The notes under the pieces are model-generated. The model was not told the DNA's origin, made no database searches, and saw only the letters and a program-made list of their open reading frames with translations. Shown one piece after another: positions 52,271-59,892 of a stretch of DNA of 64,000 nucleotides. Origin of the DNA: Bacteroides propionicifaciens DSM 19291 = JCM 14649. GTDB taxonomy: Bacteria > Bacteroidota > Bacteroidia > Bacteroidales > Bacteroidaceae. The stretch is taken from NCBI RefSeq assembly GCF_000375405.1, contig NZ_AQWS01000013.1:1-64000 (forward strand), read 5' to 3'. A program made the position numbers and the translations under genes. Every line of letters begins with the position of its first letter. Position 1 is the stretch's first letter.

Positions 52271-52349
52271 TAAAAAATAACGCACTGTTTATCTTGAAGT
52301 ATAGCCAACCAAGATAATGCAGTGCGTGAATATTAACGTCTCAAATATA
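52271..52349 (-). promoter_or_regulatory. rny leader: promoter -7 TATATTTG followed by terminator-like hairpin
   Basis: On the minus strand TATATTTG (52349-52342) is followed, within about 15 nt, by a hairpin whose arms CAGTGCGT/ACGCACTG and AAGATAA/TTATCTT pair (52327-52280), and then TTATTTTTT. The rny ATG is at 52253. The hairpin may terminate zapA transcripts, but the promoter placed ahead of it would make it an attenuator or yield a short RNA of about 65 nt. The -33 element is weak. Confidence 0.5.
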
Positions 52350-52364
52350 TTTATAATCAGAAGA

Positions 52365-52712
52365 TTACTCTTCTTCTTTCTTTCTCTTACTTACAAAGGC
52401 AATATCATCTGTATAATCAGATAATAGCTGTTGCTCAAGTAATTTATCCCACTCTTCTATTTTGTTGATAAATTGTTGAGAATTAGCTTTTTTCTCAGCT
52501 CGTATTCCTGATAAAGCAAATTGATACGCAACCATTGCTAGTAATCTATCTTCGCCGAGTTGTGGAGAATCAAAATACTTTTTAGCTTTGATAATGTACT
52601 CATTTACCTTTTTCGCAGCGGCTCTTACATCTCCTTCGTCTTCTCGGTTAACCGTTAGAGAGGAGTGATGACCGTTTAAATATATATTAATTTTAATCTT
52701 ATTATCGTCCAT
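52365..52712 (-). CDS. zapA: Cell division protein ZapA
   Basis: ZapA bundles FtsZ filaments at the division ring. The 115-residue product begins DDNKIKINIYLNGHHSSLTV and has the EDEGDVRAAAKKVNEYI segment of the ZapA head, followed by a helical C-terminus. It lies 22 bp after a coiled-coil gene, a pairing seen across Bacteroidota. Confidence 0.85.
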   Translation of the reverse strand: MDDNKIKINIYLNGHHSSLTVNREDEGDVRAAAKKVNEYIIKAKKYFDSPQLGEDRLLAMVAYQFALSGIRAEKKANSQQFINKIEEWDKLLEQQLLSDYTDDIAFVSKRKKEEE

Positions 52713-52734
52713 ACATAGCTTCCTTAAACAAGCA

Positions 52735-53031
52735 CTATATATTTAGCAAAGCAATGCATTTGTCGACTTCACGCACCAACTTTGACAACCGTTCTTTGGT
52801 CTCTTTGATATCCTTTCGATTGGGATTGATTGTCAAGGCTGTTTTCAAATGGGTATAATCACCTTCTAAGCATCTGTGCTTATTCTCTAATTCCAAATAT
52901 TTACGCTTCTCTTGAGCAAGTAATTTTTGTAAATTGATATTCTCCTCCTTTACTTTATCGTAAAGAAAAAGTAAGTGACGTAGCTTTGCTTCAAAAGAGC
53001 TTATTAAATCTTTATTACTGTTTGCCATCAC
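52735..53031 (-). CDS. Short coiled-coil protein upstream of zapA (ZapB-like)
   Basis: A 98-residue protein, almost entirely coiled coil (heptads in YDKVKEENINLQKLLAQEK), with no signal peptide. The position in front of zapA and the coiled-coil character suggest a ZapB-like division accessory factor, but sequence similarity to ZapB was not established. A promoter lies just upstream. The second Met codon (53028) could also be the start. Confidence 0.65.
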   Translation of the reverse strand: MMANSNKDLISSFEAKLRHLLFLYDKVKEENINLQKLLAQEKRKYLELENKHRCLEGDYTHLKTALTINPNRKDIKETKERLSKLVREVDKCIALLNI

Positions 53032-53048
53032 TACACCTCATTTATACA

Positions 53049-53056
53049 CAAAAATA
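53049..53056 (-). promoter_or_regulatory. Promoter of the coiled-coil/zapA operon, -7 element TATTTTTG
   Basis: On the minus strand TATTTTTG ends 17 nt before the ATG at 53031. The rest of the gap to 53397 is AT-rich and shows no gene. Confidence 0.55.
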
Positions 53057-53397
53057 CTATTTCTTAAGAAATATCAAAAGCTTTTTGTTCTTAATTTCAT
53101 GTGTAATAGTACCAAACATAGCATATTTTCACTAGATGATATATAAATACTTGTGTTTATTTTTTTTTAATGCAAAATAAATTCAATTTGAAACTTTTCC
53201 TACTTTATGTTTTACCTAGGTCAGTGATGTTCTTATATTCAATGGTGTTTTTTTTATCTAGTCTATTCTCAAATTGTTTGCCGAATTAGTTGTCCTAATA
53301 AATTACTAATTATAGAGTCCGAAGGTTTTAGATGATTTATTAATTTAACTTTCTACTTTCCCGGGAGGGTCTTAATTTAGGTTTTATATTATCTTAG

Positions 53398-53428
53398 CCC
53401 TAAGTTAGGGTAGTCAGTTTTGACTACC
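53398..53428 (+). promoter_or_regulatory. Two small hairpins in the nucleosidase leader
   Basis: CCCTAA-G-TTAGGG (53398-53410) is directly followed by GGTAGTCA-GTTT-TGACTACC (53409-53428), ending 22 nt before the ATG. Both are perfect inverted repeats sharing two bases, so they could be alternative structures or operator sites. Confidence 0.4.
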
Positions 53429-53450
53429 TAGTTAGTAAACACTTTTAGTT

Positions 53451-54017
53451 ATGCAAGAAAAGAAAATACTCGTAACCTATGCTGTAGCCCAAGAGATGGT
53501 TAACTTTGAATGGCCCGATGCCGAATTCTATTACTTAAGAACAGGTATTGGAAAGATGAAATCAACCTACTATTTAACCTCTGCTATTCTCAACTTTAAG
53601 CCAGATTTAGTTATTAATATAGGTACCGCAGGCTCGGTAGAGCATAAAGTGGGGGATGTGTTTTACTGTACTCAGTTTGTTGATCGCGATTTGTATAAAG
53701 CCAGAGATCTGGGTTTGAGTTATCGTGTAGATATGAGTCTGCCTTTGATGGAAAAAGGTATAGCGCTAAACTGGCCAGGTGAAGGTCTTTGCAATACAGG
53801 CGATAGTTTTGTAACCGATGTTGAAAGTCTTGAAGGAGATGTAGTCGATATGGAGGCTTTTGCCCAGGCTTGGGTTTGTGAAAAGCACAGTGTCCCTTTT
53901 GTATCTATTAAATGCGTAACGGATATTATAGGTCAAAACTCTGTAAAACACTGGGAAGATAAGCTAACTGAAGCTAAAGAACATCTTGCCAACTATATAA
54001 AATCTATTAAGCTTTAA
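53451..54017 (+). CDS. Nucleosidase of the MTA/SAH nucleosidase-like family
   Basis: A 188-residue PNP/UDP-fold protein: NIGTAGSVE (phosphate or sugar loop), VVDMEAFAQAW with the Met-Glu pair that binds ribose, and IKCVTDIIG with the likely catalytic Asp. It is shorter than usual for MTA/SAH nucleosidase (about 230), so the exact substrate, whether methylthioadenosine, SAH or futalosine, is open. It is transcribed alone. Confidence 0.8.
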   Translation: MQEKKILVTYAVAQEMVNFEWPDAEFYYLRTGIGKMKSTYYLTSAILNFKPDLVINIGTAGSVEHKVGDVFYCTQFVDRDLYKARDLGLSYRVDMSLPLMEKGIALNWPGEGLCNTGDSFVTDVESLEGDVVDMEAFAQAWVCEKHSVPFVSIKCVTDIIGQNSVKHWEDKLTEAKEHLANYIKSIKL

Positions 54018-54035
54018 TCAAGGCTTCTAATTACT

Positions 54036-54069
54036 GCCCCTATTTGAATATTCAAATAGGGGCTTTTTG
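54036..54069 (+). terminator. Terminator after the nucleosidase gene
   Basis: GCCCCTATTTGAA pairs perfectly with TTCAAATAGGGGC, followed by TTTTTG. Confidence 0.85.
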
Positions 54070-54083
54070 TCCTATTCTACTCA

Positions 54084-54150
54084 GTAAAACGAACTAGTGG
54101 TTTATGTGATGTCTATTACTCGCAGCACAACTGCTACCTACTCGTTTTAA
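54084..54150. repeat. Dispersed intergenic repeat, copy 3 (inverted)
   Basis: Read on the minus strand it gives AAAACGAGTAGGT, then TGCTGCGAGTAAT, then ACCACTAGTTCGTTTT, the same block order as the copies at 16773 and 35399. The ends AAAACGAACTAG and CTACTCGTTTT are partly complementary. No gene is seen between 54070 and 54286. Confidence 0.45.
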
Positions 54151-54286
54151 TGTTAGTGCTTAAGCGTGAATCCTTGATTCAGTATGATCTCTTTGAATAA
54201 TACATGCGAAAATGAAATAATTTGATTATCATAGGTTTTATGTTTTATAACAAGTTTTTTTATTAAGATTTCTTCATAAACTATGT

Positions 54287-54294
54287 TACATTTG
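54287..54294 (+). promoter_or_regulatory. lutABC promoter, -7 element TACATTTG
   Basis: TACATTTG lies 59 nt before the lutA ATG. No operator for a lactate regulator was identified. Confidence 0.5.
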
Positions 54295-54353
54295 TTGAGA
54301 TACCCTTGAATATCTTGGGCTTAAATAATTCTTACAACAACAAAAATACACTT

Positions 54354-55094
54354 ATGAAAATTGGATTGTTTATTCCATGTTATGTGAATGCTATATATCC
54401 TAACGTCGGAGTAGCATCATATAAGTTACTAACAAGTCTTGGACTTGATGTTGATTATCCTTTAGATCAGACTTGCTGTGGACAACCTATGGCCAATGCA
54501 GGTTTTGAAGGTGAGGCGCTCAAAGTGGCTGAGCGTTTTGATCAACAGTTTGCTAAGTATGACTACGTAGTGGGGCCCTCGGCTAGTTGCGTCTCTTTTG
54601 TGAAAGAGAATCACCCTCATATCCTTGAAAAAGAAGGACATGAGTGCCATAGTGCAAAAAAGATATATGACATCTGTGACTTTATTCACGATGTGGTAAA
54701 ACCTAAATCCCTGCCCGCAAAATTTCCTCACAAAGTAAGTATTCACAACAGTTGCCATGGAGTACGTGAATTGGGTTTATCGACAGCCAGTGAGCTGAAT
54801 ATGCCCTACAAAAATAAATTAAGAGATTTACTCGAACTTGTCGGTGATATCGAAATTGTCGAGCCTAAGCATATTGACGAATGTTGTGGTTTTGGTGGGA
54901 TGTTTGCTATCGAAGAAGAAGCTGTATCGACCCAAATGGGAATTGATAAAGTTAAAGACCATATGAGCACAGGTGCAACCTATATTACAGGACCCGATAG
55001 CTCTTGCCTTATGCACATGCAGGGGGTAATCAAGCGTGATAAGTTCCCGATTCAAATCATTCACATTGTTGAAATTTTAGCATCAGGATTATGA
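54354..55094 (+). CDS. lutA: LutA, Fe-S subunit of the lactate oxidation complex
   Basis: One of three proteins of the iron-sulfur L-lactate oxidising complex LutABC. The 246-residue protein has two CCG domains, with Cys in TCCGQPMAN and HNSCHGVREL in the first half and ECCGFGGMF in the second. The open frame starts at 54306, but MKIGLFIPCY at 54354 is the standard LutA beginning. The stop overlaps lutB by 4 bp. Confidence 0.93.
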   Translation: MKIGLFIPCYVNAIYPNVGVASYKLLTSLGLDVDYPLDQTCCGQPMANAGFEGEALKVAERFDQQFAKYDYVVGPSASCVSFVKENHPHILEKEGHECHSAKKIYDICDFIHDVVKPKSLPAKFPHKVSIHNSCHGVRELGLSTASELNMPYKNKLRDLLELVGDIEIVEPKHIDECCGFGGMFAIEEEAVSTQMGIDKVKDHMSTGATYITGPDSSCLMHMQGVIKRDKFPIQIIHIVEILASGL

Positions 55095-56473
55095 GTACAA
55101 AACATTCAAAAGCTGCCGAAAAATTCCTAAAGAACAAAGCACAAGCTCAATGGCATAACGAGACCTTGTGGATGGTTCGAGAAAAGAGAGATAAAATAAG
55201 CAAGGAAGTCCCAGAGTGGGAGCAGTTACGACATAAATCTCAAGACATTAAAAGATATACCAATAGCCATTTGGCTGAACTTCTGGTTCAGTTCGAAGAA
55301 AATGCTACCAAAAATGGTGCAATTGTGCATTGGGCCAAAGACGACGAAGAGTATCGCGAAATCGTCTATAAAATTTTGAAGAACCACAAGGTAGAACGAT
55401 TTATTAAGAGTAAATCAATGTTATCCGAAGAGTGTGGTTTAAACCCTTTCCTCATAGAAAAAGGCATTGACGTGGTTGAATCCGATTTAGGTGAACGCAT
55501 CTTGCAGTTTATGGATTTGCCACCAAGTCATATTGTCCTTCCTGCTATCCATATTAAAAGAGAGCAAGTTGGTGAGGTATTCGAAGAAAAGCTCGGTACC
55601 GAAAAAGGAAACTCCGATCCTACTTACCTAACACATGCAGCTCGTAAAAGCCTTCGTGATAATTTCCTTCATGCACAAGCTGCTATGACGGGGTGTAATT
55701 TTGCTGTAGCTTCAACGGGAGATGTTGTAGTTTGTACAAACGAGGGTAATGCAGATATGGGGACTTCGTGTCCTACATTGAACATTGCAGCCTTAGGACT
55801 CGAAAAGATTGTTCCCAATCTTGAATCACTCGGTGTGTTTACACGTCTTTTAGCACGCTCAGCCACAGGTCAACCAATCACTACTTATACTTCACACTAT
55901 AGAAATCCTCGCCAAGGTGGTGAATACCATATCATTATTGTTGATAACGGGCGTTCTGAGCTTTTGGCAGATGCTGATCACGTTGATTTACTCAACTGTT
56001 TGCGTTGTGGTGCTTGTATGAATACTTGCCCAGTCTATCGACGTAGTGGTGGATATTCTTATACCTACTTTATTCCTGGCCCTATCGGGGTAAACCTGTC
56101 AATGGCTAAGGATCCTCGCAAATATTCGGATAACGTTTCGGCTTGTTCACTTTGCTTGTCGTGTTCGCAAGTTTGTCCCTCACGAATTGATTTGGGAGAA
56201 CAAATTTATAAGTGGCGACAAAAGCTCGACTCGGTGGGTAAGGCCTCGAAAGAGAAAAAAGTTATTTCGGGTGGACTAAAATTTGTTATTGAACGACCCA
56301 AGCTCTTTAACTTCGCCCTAAAATGTGCGCCGATAGTCAACGTAACTCCTCGTTTTATGAAATATAATGGATTAAACGATTGGGGTAAGGGTAGAGAGTT
56401 ACCTGAGTTTGCAAAAGAGAGCTTCAATACGATGTGGAAGAAAAATAAAATTCAAGGGGAGGTTAAACGATGA
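55091..56473 (+). CDS. lutB: LutB, Fe-S/LUD-domain subunit of the lactate oxidation complex
   Basis: A 460-residue protein with an N-terminal LUD domain (GCNFAVASTGDVVVCTNEGNAD). Two 4Fe-4S clusters follow, with Cys in LRCGACMNTCPVYR and CSLCLSCSQVCP near residues 305-365, and a C-terminal helical part. Domain order is as in LutB. It overlaps lutA and lutC by 4 bp on each side, so the three are translated together. Confidence 0.95.
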   Translation: MSTKHSKAAEKFLKNKAQAQWHNETLWMVREKRDKISKEVPEWEQLRHKSQDIKRYTNSHLAELLVQFEENATKNGAIVHWAKDDEEYREIVYKILKNHKVERFIKSKSMLSEECGLNPFLIEKGIDVVESDLGERILQFMDLPPSHIVLPAIHIKREQVGEVFEEKLGTEKGNSDPTYLTHAARKSLRDNFLHAQAAMTGCNFAVASTGDVVVCTNEGNADMGTSCPTLNIAALGLEKIVPNLESLGVFTRLLARSATGQPITTYTSHYRNPRQGGEYHIIIVDNGRSELLADADHVDLLNCLRCGACMNTCPVYRRSGGYSYTYFIPGPIGVNLSMAKDPRKYSDNVSACSLCLSCSQVCPSRIDLGEQIYKWRQKLDSVGKASKEKKVISGGLKFVIERPKLFNFALKCAPIVNVTPRFMKYNGLNDWGKGRELPEFAKESFNTMWKKNKIQGEVKR

Positions 56474-57054
56474 GCAGTAGAGAATCAATTTTAGAAAGTA
56501 TCAAAAAGCATACGAAGGCTAAGCATGAGATGCCTAGTTTGGAGATTATTAATCCCCTTACTTATGCTGATAATATTCAGGCCTTTTGCGATATGGAAAA
56601 AATAGTAGGAGGTACAGCGCATGTCCTAAAACAGGGTGAAGATATTGATCAGGTTATCAAAACTTATTTTCCCGATGCTAAGCGCATTGGTTCGGTATTG
56701 CCTTTTATAAAATGTGCAACCTATAACCCCAATGAGGTTGAGAAAGTTCAAGACTTAAACGGAACCGATGTAGCTGTAGTGCAAGGAAAGATTGGCGTGG
56801 CCGAGAATGCTGCAGTTTGGGTGTCGCAAGAGCTTGAAACTTATAAAGCGATCTATTTTATAGCCGAAGCTTTAGTAGTTTTAGTTGATAGAAATGAGAT
56901 AAAGACTAATATGCACGAAGCTTATGCTTGGCTCGAAAAACACGATTATAAGTTTGGCGCGTTTATTTCTGGACCATCGAAGACAGCCGATATTGAGCAA
57001 GCCTTAGTATTTGGTGCGCATGGTGCTCGACAAGTATTGGTTATTCTTACTTGA
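56470..57054 (+). CDS. lutC: LutC, LUD-domain subunit of the lactate oxidation complex
   Basis: A 194-residue LUD-domain protein with the family blocks GKIGVAENAAVWV and AFISGPSKTADIEQALVFGAHGA, the last being a nucleotide-type binding loop. It is the final gene of lutABC and is followed by a terminator shared with tRNA-Trp. Confidence 0.93.
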   Translation: MSSRESILESIKKHTKAKHEMPSLEIINPLTYADNIQAFCDMEKIVGGTAHVLKQGEDIDQVIKTYFPDAKRIGSVLPFIKCATYNPNEVEKVQDLNGTDVAVVQGKIGVAENAAVWVSQELETYKAIYFIAEALVVLVDRNEIKTNMHEAYAWLEKHDYKFGAFISGPSKTADIEQALVFGAHGARQVLVILT

Positions 57055-57080
57055 TTGTAATAGTTTTAGCATATAGATAT

Positions 57081-57119
57081 AAAATAAGCCTGTCAGAAGA
57101 ATCTGACAGGCTTATTTTT
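57081..57119. terminator. Bidirectional terminator between lutC and tRNA-Trp
   Basis: AAAATAAGCCTGTCAGA pairs with TCTGACAGGCTTATTTT. It sits between convergent transcripts and directly at the 3' end of the tRNA. Confidence 0.85.
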
Positions 57120-57120
57120 G

Positions 57121-57193
57121 CACGGGCGGAGAGGCTCGAACTCCCGACACCTAGTTTTGGAGACTAGTGCTCTACCAACTGAACTACACCCGT
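57121..57193 (-). tRNA. tRNA-Trp (anticodon CCA)
   Basis: On the minus strand acceptor ACGGGTG pairs with CGCCCGT (one G-T pair), with discriminator G as in bacterial tRNA-Trp. The anticodon loop CTCCAAA lies between CTAGT and ACTAG, and the T arm is CGGGA-TTCGAGC-type. The CCA end is not encoded. The opposite-strand gap to 57253 holds nothing else. Confidence 0.96.
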
Positions 57194-57253
57194 ATTGCGT
57201 GTGCAAAGATAGTAGATTATTTCAATCCTCCAAACAGTTTTGTAAAATATCAA

Positions 57254-57610
57254 TCAAATAAGTGCTTTGCTCCAATCAGCCTCTTTAAAACCCACCAAGA
57301 CCGTATTATCTGTTATTAGGAGTGGTCTTTTAATAAGCATTCCGTTGCTTGAGAGAAGTTCTAACTGCTCTTTTTCACTCATGCTTGCTAGTTTGTCTTT
57401 GAGTCCTAGCTCTTTATAAACAAGGCCACTTGTGTTAAAAAACTTCTTTAACGCAAGTCCACTCTTTTGATAAAAGTTCGTCAACTCTTCGAGAGTTGGT
57501 GTGCTCTCAACAATATGTCGGTCTTCGAAAGCTATCTTATGTTCCGCAAGCCAGTTTTTTGCTTTACGACACGTGCTACAACTTGGATATTGAATAAATA
57601 AAACGTGCAT
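57254..57610 (-). CDS. ArsC/Spx-family protein
   Basis: A 118-residue thioredoxin-fold protein with the CxxC pair in YPSCSTCRKAKNWL near residue 11 and the RPLLITDNTVLVGF segment typical of the Spx/MgsR/YffB group of ArsC relatives. It is probably not an arsenate reductase, because no ars genes are nearby; a redox or regulatory role is possible. It follows the glycosylase-like gene by 11 bp. Confidence 0.85.
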   Translation of the reverse strand: MHVLFIQYPSCSTCRKAKNWLAEHKIAFEDRHIVESTPTLEELTNFYQKSGLALKKFFNTSGLVYKELGLKDKLASMSEKEQLELLSSNGMLIKRPLLITDNTVLVGFKEADWSKALI

Positions 57611-57621
57611 AATCTTCTGTT

Positions 57622-58215
57622 TTAAGGGTTAATATTAAAATACGATTTGAACACAGTTCGGTAGGCATCTGCTTTCTTCTCTACCTTGATGGGGTAGGCT
57701 CTCGAAGATGAGGGCATCCGGTAGAGTCTAATTTCTCTGTTCTTATAGTTGAAAGTGATATATGTTCCAACTTTTGGAGTTTGGTTAAATCCAAACTCTA
57801 ATTGTAAGACTGATGTAGCCTTCTCACCCGTAGTGATAATTGCTAGGCACTGTGGTATTTGATCGAGCAGATGCTTTAAATCGGTTGGTTCTACTACTTC
57901 TAGAAACTTATCCGAGGCATTATCTTTAAGTCGTCTTACGACTGTGGCCGTATCAAATATAGCTATCCCTGTTTGTTTTAAAAAACTTTCAATCTCGGCC
58001 TGGTGGAATGTCTTGTTCTTTTGATCAACGAAATGAAGCTTGTCATTAAAAAAGATAAGTCCAATAATTCTCCACATGTCATTCGTGAAGTTGGGGTAAA
58101 AAAACGGCATTGACCAACGCTTTAGGGGTGGAGGAAAGCTTCCTAGCATCAATACTCTACTATTGTTGGGAAGAAAAGGTTTTAGGGGATGTCTTTCAGT
58201 AGCTATGTCTGTCAT
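57622..58215 (-). CDS. Uracil-DNA glycosylase superfamily protein
   Basis: A 197-residue protein with HPLKPFLPNN followed by VLMLGSFPPPLKRW, where the GSFPP block is the active-site loop of the G/U-mismatch and deoxyinosine-type UDG relatives. MPFFYPNFTNDMWRI follows and is diagnostic of this subgroup. It likely excises deaminated bases, but the base is uncertain. The open frame begins at a TTG at 58218; the next codon, ATG at 58215, is used. Confidence 0.8.
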   Translation of the reverse strand: MTDIATERHPLKPFLPNNSRVLMLGSFPPPLKRWSMPFFYPNFTNDMWRIIGLIFFNDKLHFVDQKNKTFHQAEIESFLKQTGIAIFDTATVVRRLKDNASDKFLEVVEPTDLKHLLDQIPQCLAIITTGEKATSVLQLEFGFNQTPKVGTYITFNYKNREIRLYRMPSSSRAYPIKVEKKADAYRTVFKSYFNINP

Positions 58216-58264
58216 CAAAATATATTTTTGTTTTAATATATGTTATTTATATGATACAAATGAT

Positions 58265-58272
58265 TAAATTTG
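58265..58272 (+). promoter_or_regulatory. DUF5020 gene promoter, -7 element TAAATTTG
   Basis: TAAATTTG matches TAnnTTTG and is 26 nt before the ATG at 58299. Confidence 0.5.
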
Positions 58273-58298
58273 CGCCTTAAATAAAAACACATCATAGC

Positions 58299-58994
58299 AT
58301 GAAACGATTATTACTGTCAATTTGTTTATTAATTTCTGTAGGAACTTTGATTGCACAAAACATTCAAGTGCATTATGATTTTGGTAAAGAACTCTACAAG
58401 GAATTAGATCAGCGTCCAGTCGTGACCACTACTATTGAGCACTTCAAACCCGACTCTTGGGGTAGTACCTTCTTTTTTGTCGATATGGATATTAATAGTG
58501 AAGGCATAGCACTTGCTTATGCTGAGATTGCTCGTCAAATCAGCTTCTCTTCAAAGTGTCCTGTAAACTTCCACATAGAGTATAATGGTGGGCTATTTAA
58601 AGGTGGCTCGCTTAATAATGCCTATTTAACAGGTTTGACATATAATCTCAATTCATCAGACTTCTCAAAAGGAATTTCTTTTAGTGTACTCTATAAGTAT
58701 CTTCAAAAACACAAATCTCCTCAAAGTTTTCAGTTGACTGCAACTTGGTTTTACAACATTAATAAGAATATGTTTACTTTTAATGGTTTCGCCGACCTTT
58801 GGAGAGAAGAAAATGCTTACGGTAAATTGATTTTCATTGCAGAGCCTCAATTTTGGTTTAACCTAAACAGCTTGAAGCGTGTGAATGATAAATTCAACTT
58901 AAGTGTGGGTACAGAGGTTGAGTTAACTCGCGATTTTGGTGGTAGAGATGGTTTCTATTGCATTCCAACACTTGCACTAAAATGGACTCTATAA
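58299..58994 (+). CDS. DUF5020-family outer membrane beta-barrel protein
   Basis: A 231-residue exported protein with a signal peptide ending IAQ. It has repeated amphipathic strands, a DFGKELY stretch at the mature N-terminus, and a C-terminal strand ending ALKWTL, typical of an outer membrane barrel. The family resembles nucleoside-specific Tsx channels and is called DUF5020 in Bacteroidales. The pattern FVDMDINSEGIALAYAEIAR is characteristic. Transport substrate unknown. Confidence 0.75.
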   Translation: MKRLLLSICLLISVGTLIAQNIQVHYDFGKELYKELDQRPVVTTTIEHFKPDSWGSTFFFVDMDINSEGIALAYAEIARQISFSSKCPVNFHIEYNGGLFKGGSLNNAYLTGLTYNLNSSDFSKGISFSVLYKYLQKHKSPQSFQLTATWFYNINKNMFTFNGFADLWREENAYGKLIFIAEPQFWFNLNSLKRVNDKFNLSVGTEVELTRDFGGRDGFYCIPTLALKWTL

Positions 58995-59017
58995 GCTTTA
59001 TATAAGGTAGCAATATT

Positions 59018-59076
59018 AAAAATATGAGGCTGACTTTCCAATCGAAAGTCAGCCTTATATTTTTTATTCTAAAGTT
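59018..59076. repeat. Covarying hairpin repeat, copy A
   Basis: A 59-bp segment, 53 of 59 bases identical to the segment at 59816-59874. ATATGAGGCTGACT pairs with AGTCAGCCTTATAT, flanked by A and T tracts, so it can end both the DUF5020 gene and the leftward gene at 59090. Confidence 0.8.
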
Positions 59077-59089
59077 GTCACTTTAAGTT

Positions 59090-59644
59090 TTAGTCAATTT
59101 GTCTAATAAGCATACCTGGATATATATGTTTACTTGACCCTTTAAAGTGTGTAGCATTAATCTCTTGGGTTTCTCCTAAATCGTTCTCTTGGTTTTCTGC
59201 TTGTTCTACATCAGCTGCAAATCTATTATCCCAAATTTTATTTTTGTCGACCTTGATTACAGCAACACGTTTATACGTTGTTATATTTGTTTCAGGATCT
59301 TGGATTTTTTCTAATACCTCATATTTGTCACCACCTTCTAAATCTTCTTTTAACCCAATTTGAGCAGTTATTTCTGGTTCTGTAGTGAGCAGTGGTGTTA
59401 TAGTACGAAATGGCTCATACTTTCTTTGTAGTTTAGCTATAGCATTGTCGATAGCACGTACTGTTGCTCTCTCTACTAGTTCTTCATCAGTCTTTTTAAA
59501 GAAGGCAGACGATTGAATATCAGCCCAAGCAGTCTCTTCTCCTAAATATTTCAATGTAAAAATATCTGTATTAGAGAACTCATCTAAATTATCTGTGTTG
59601 TAATATTCAGTATAGAATTGATTAGCAACATCCAAGCCGATCAT
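59090..59644 (-). CDS. Unknown protein, possibly a 5'-truncated gene
   Basis: A 184-residue product without signal peptide, unlike what I would expect of a protein of this composition. The sequence (MIGLDVANQFYTEY at the start, VAVIKVDKNKIWDNRF and PGMLIRQID at the end) looks like the C-terminal domain of a longer exported protein. The region upstream has stop codons in all near frames and no promoter, so it could be the remnant of a larger gene. No family is recognised. Confidence 0.5.
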   Translation of the reverse strand: MIGLDVANQFYTEYYNTDNLDEFSNTDIFTLKYLGEETAWADIQSSAFFKKTDEELVERATVRAIDNAIAKLQRKYEPFRTITPLLTTEPEITAQIGLKEDLEGGDKYEVLEKIQDPETNITTYKRVAVIKVDKNKIWDNRFAADVEQAENQENDLGETQEINATHFKGSSKHIYPGMLIRQID

Positions 59645-59815
59645 TTTAACTTACACACTTTATGAGAGGGTGTCTACTTTGTTTTCCCTAATTAGGATTG
59701 TTTTGTCAGATTGTATTTCAATAGTGTTACATAGGGTGTTTATAGTGATAGTCTTTCATTGGTATTGAATTCTATTTGTTGAGTGTTACTAAAATGGATT
59801 AGATTAGCTGATATA

Positions 59816-59874
59816 AAAAATATGCGGCTGACTCTCCAATTGAAAGTTAGCCGCATATTTTTTATTCTAAAGTT
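59816..59874. repeat. Covarying hairpin repeat, copy B
   Basis: A 59-bp segment nearly identical to 59018-59076. Here ATATGCGGCT pairs with AGCCGCATAT. Two base pairs differ from copy A with pairing kept (A-T to C-G, and G-T to G-C). It follows the leftward gene at 59893. The rest of the gap 59645-59815 shows no gene. Confidence 0.8.
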
Positions 59875-59892
59875 TACTATTAGGATAAAGAA

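Noticed and set aside
52254-52364. A 6S RNA behind zapA, as in proteobacteria
   Set aside because: The gap is only 111 bp and holds a single hairpin; too short for 6S RNA. The better candidate is behind rplT.
54084-54150. A CRISPR array in the repeat-bearing gaps
   Set aside because: The related segments are single, far apart and degenerate; there is no regular repeat-spacer pattern and no cas gene.
57254-57610. Arsenate reductase function for the ArsC-like protein
   Set aside because: The motifs fit the Spx/YffB group and there are no arsenic genes beside it.
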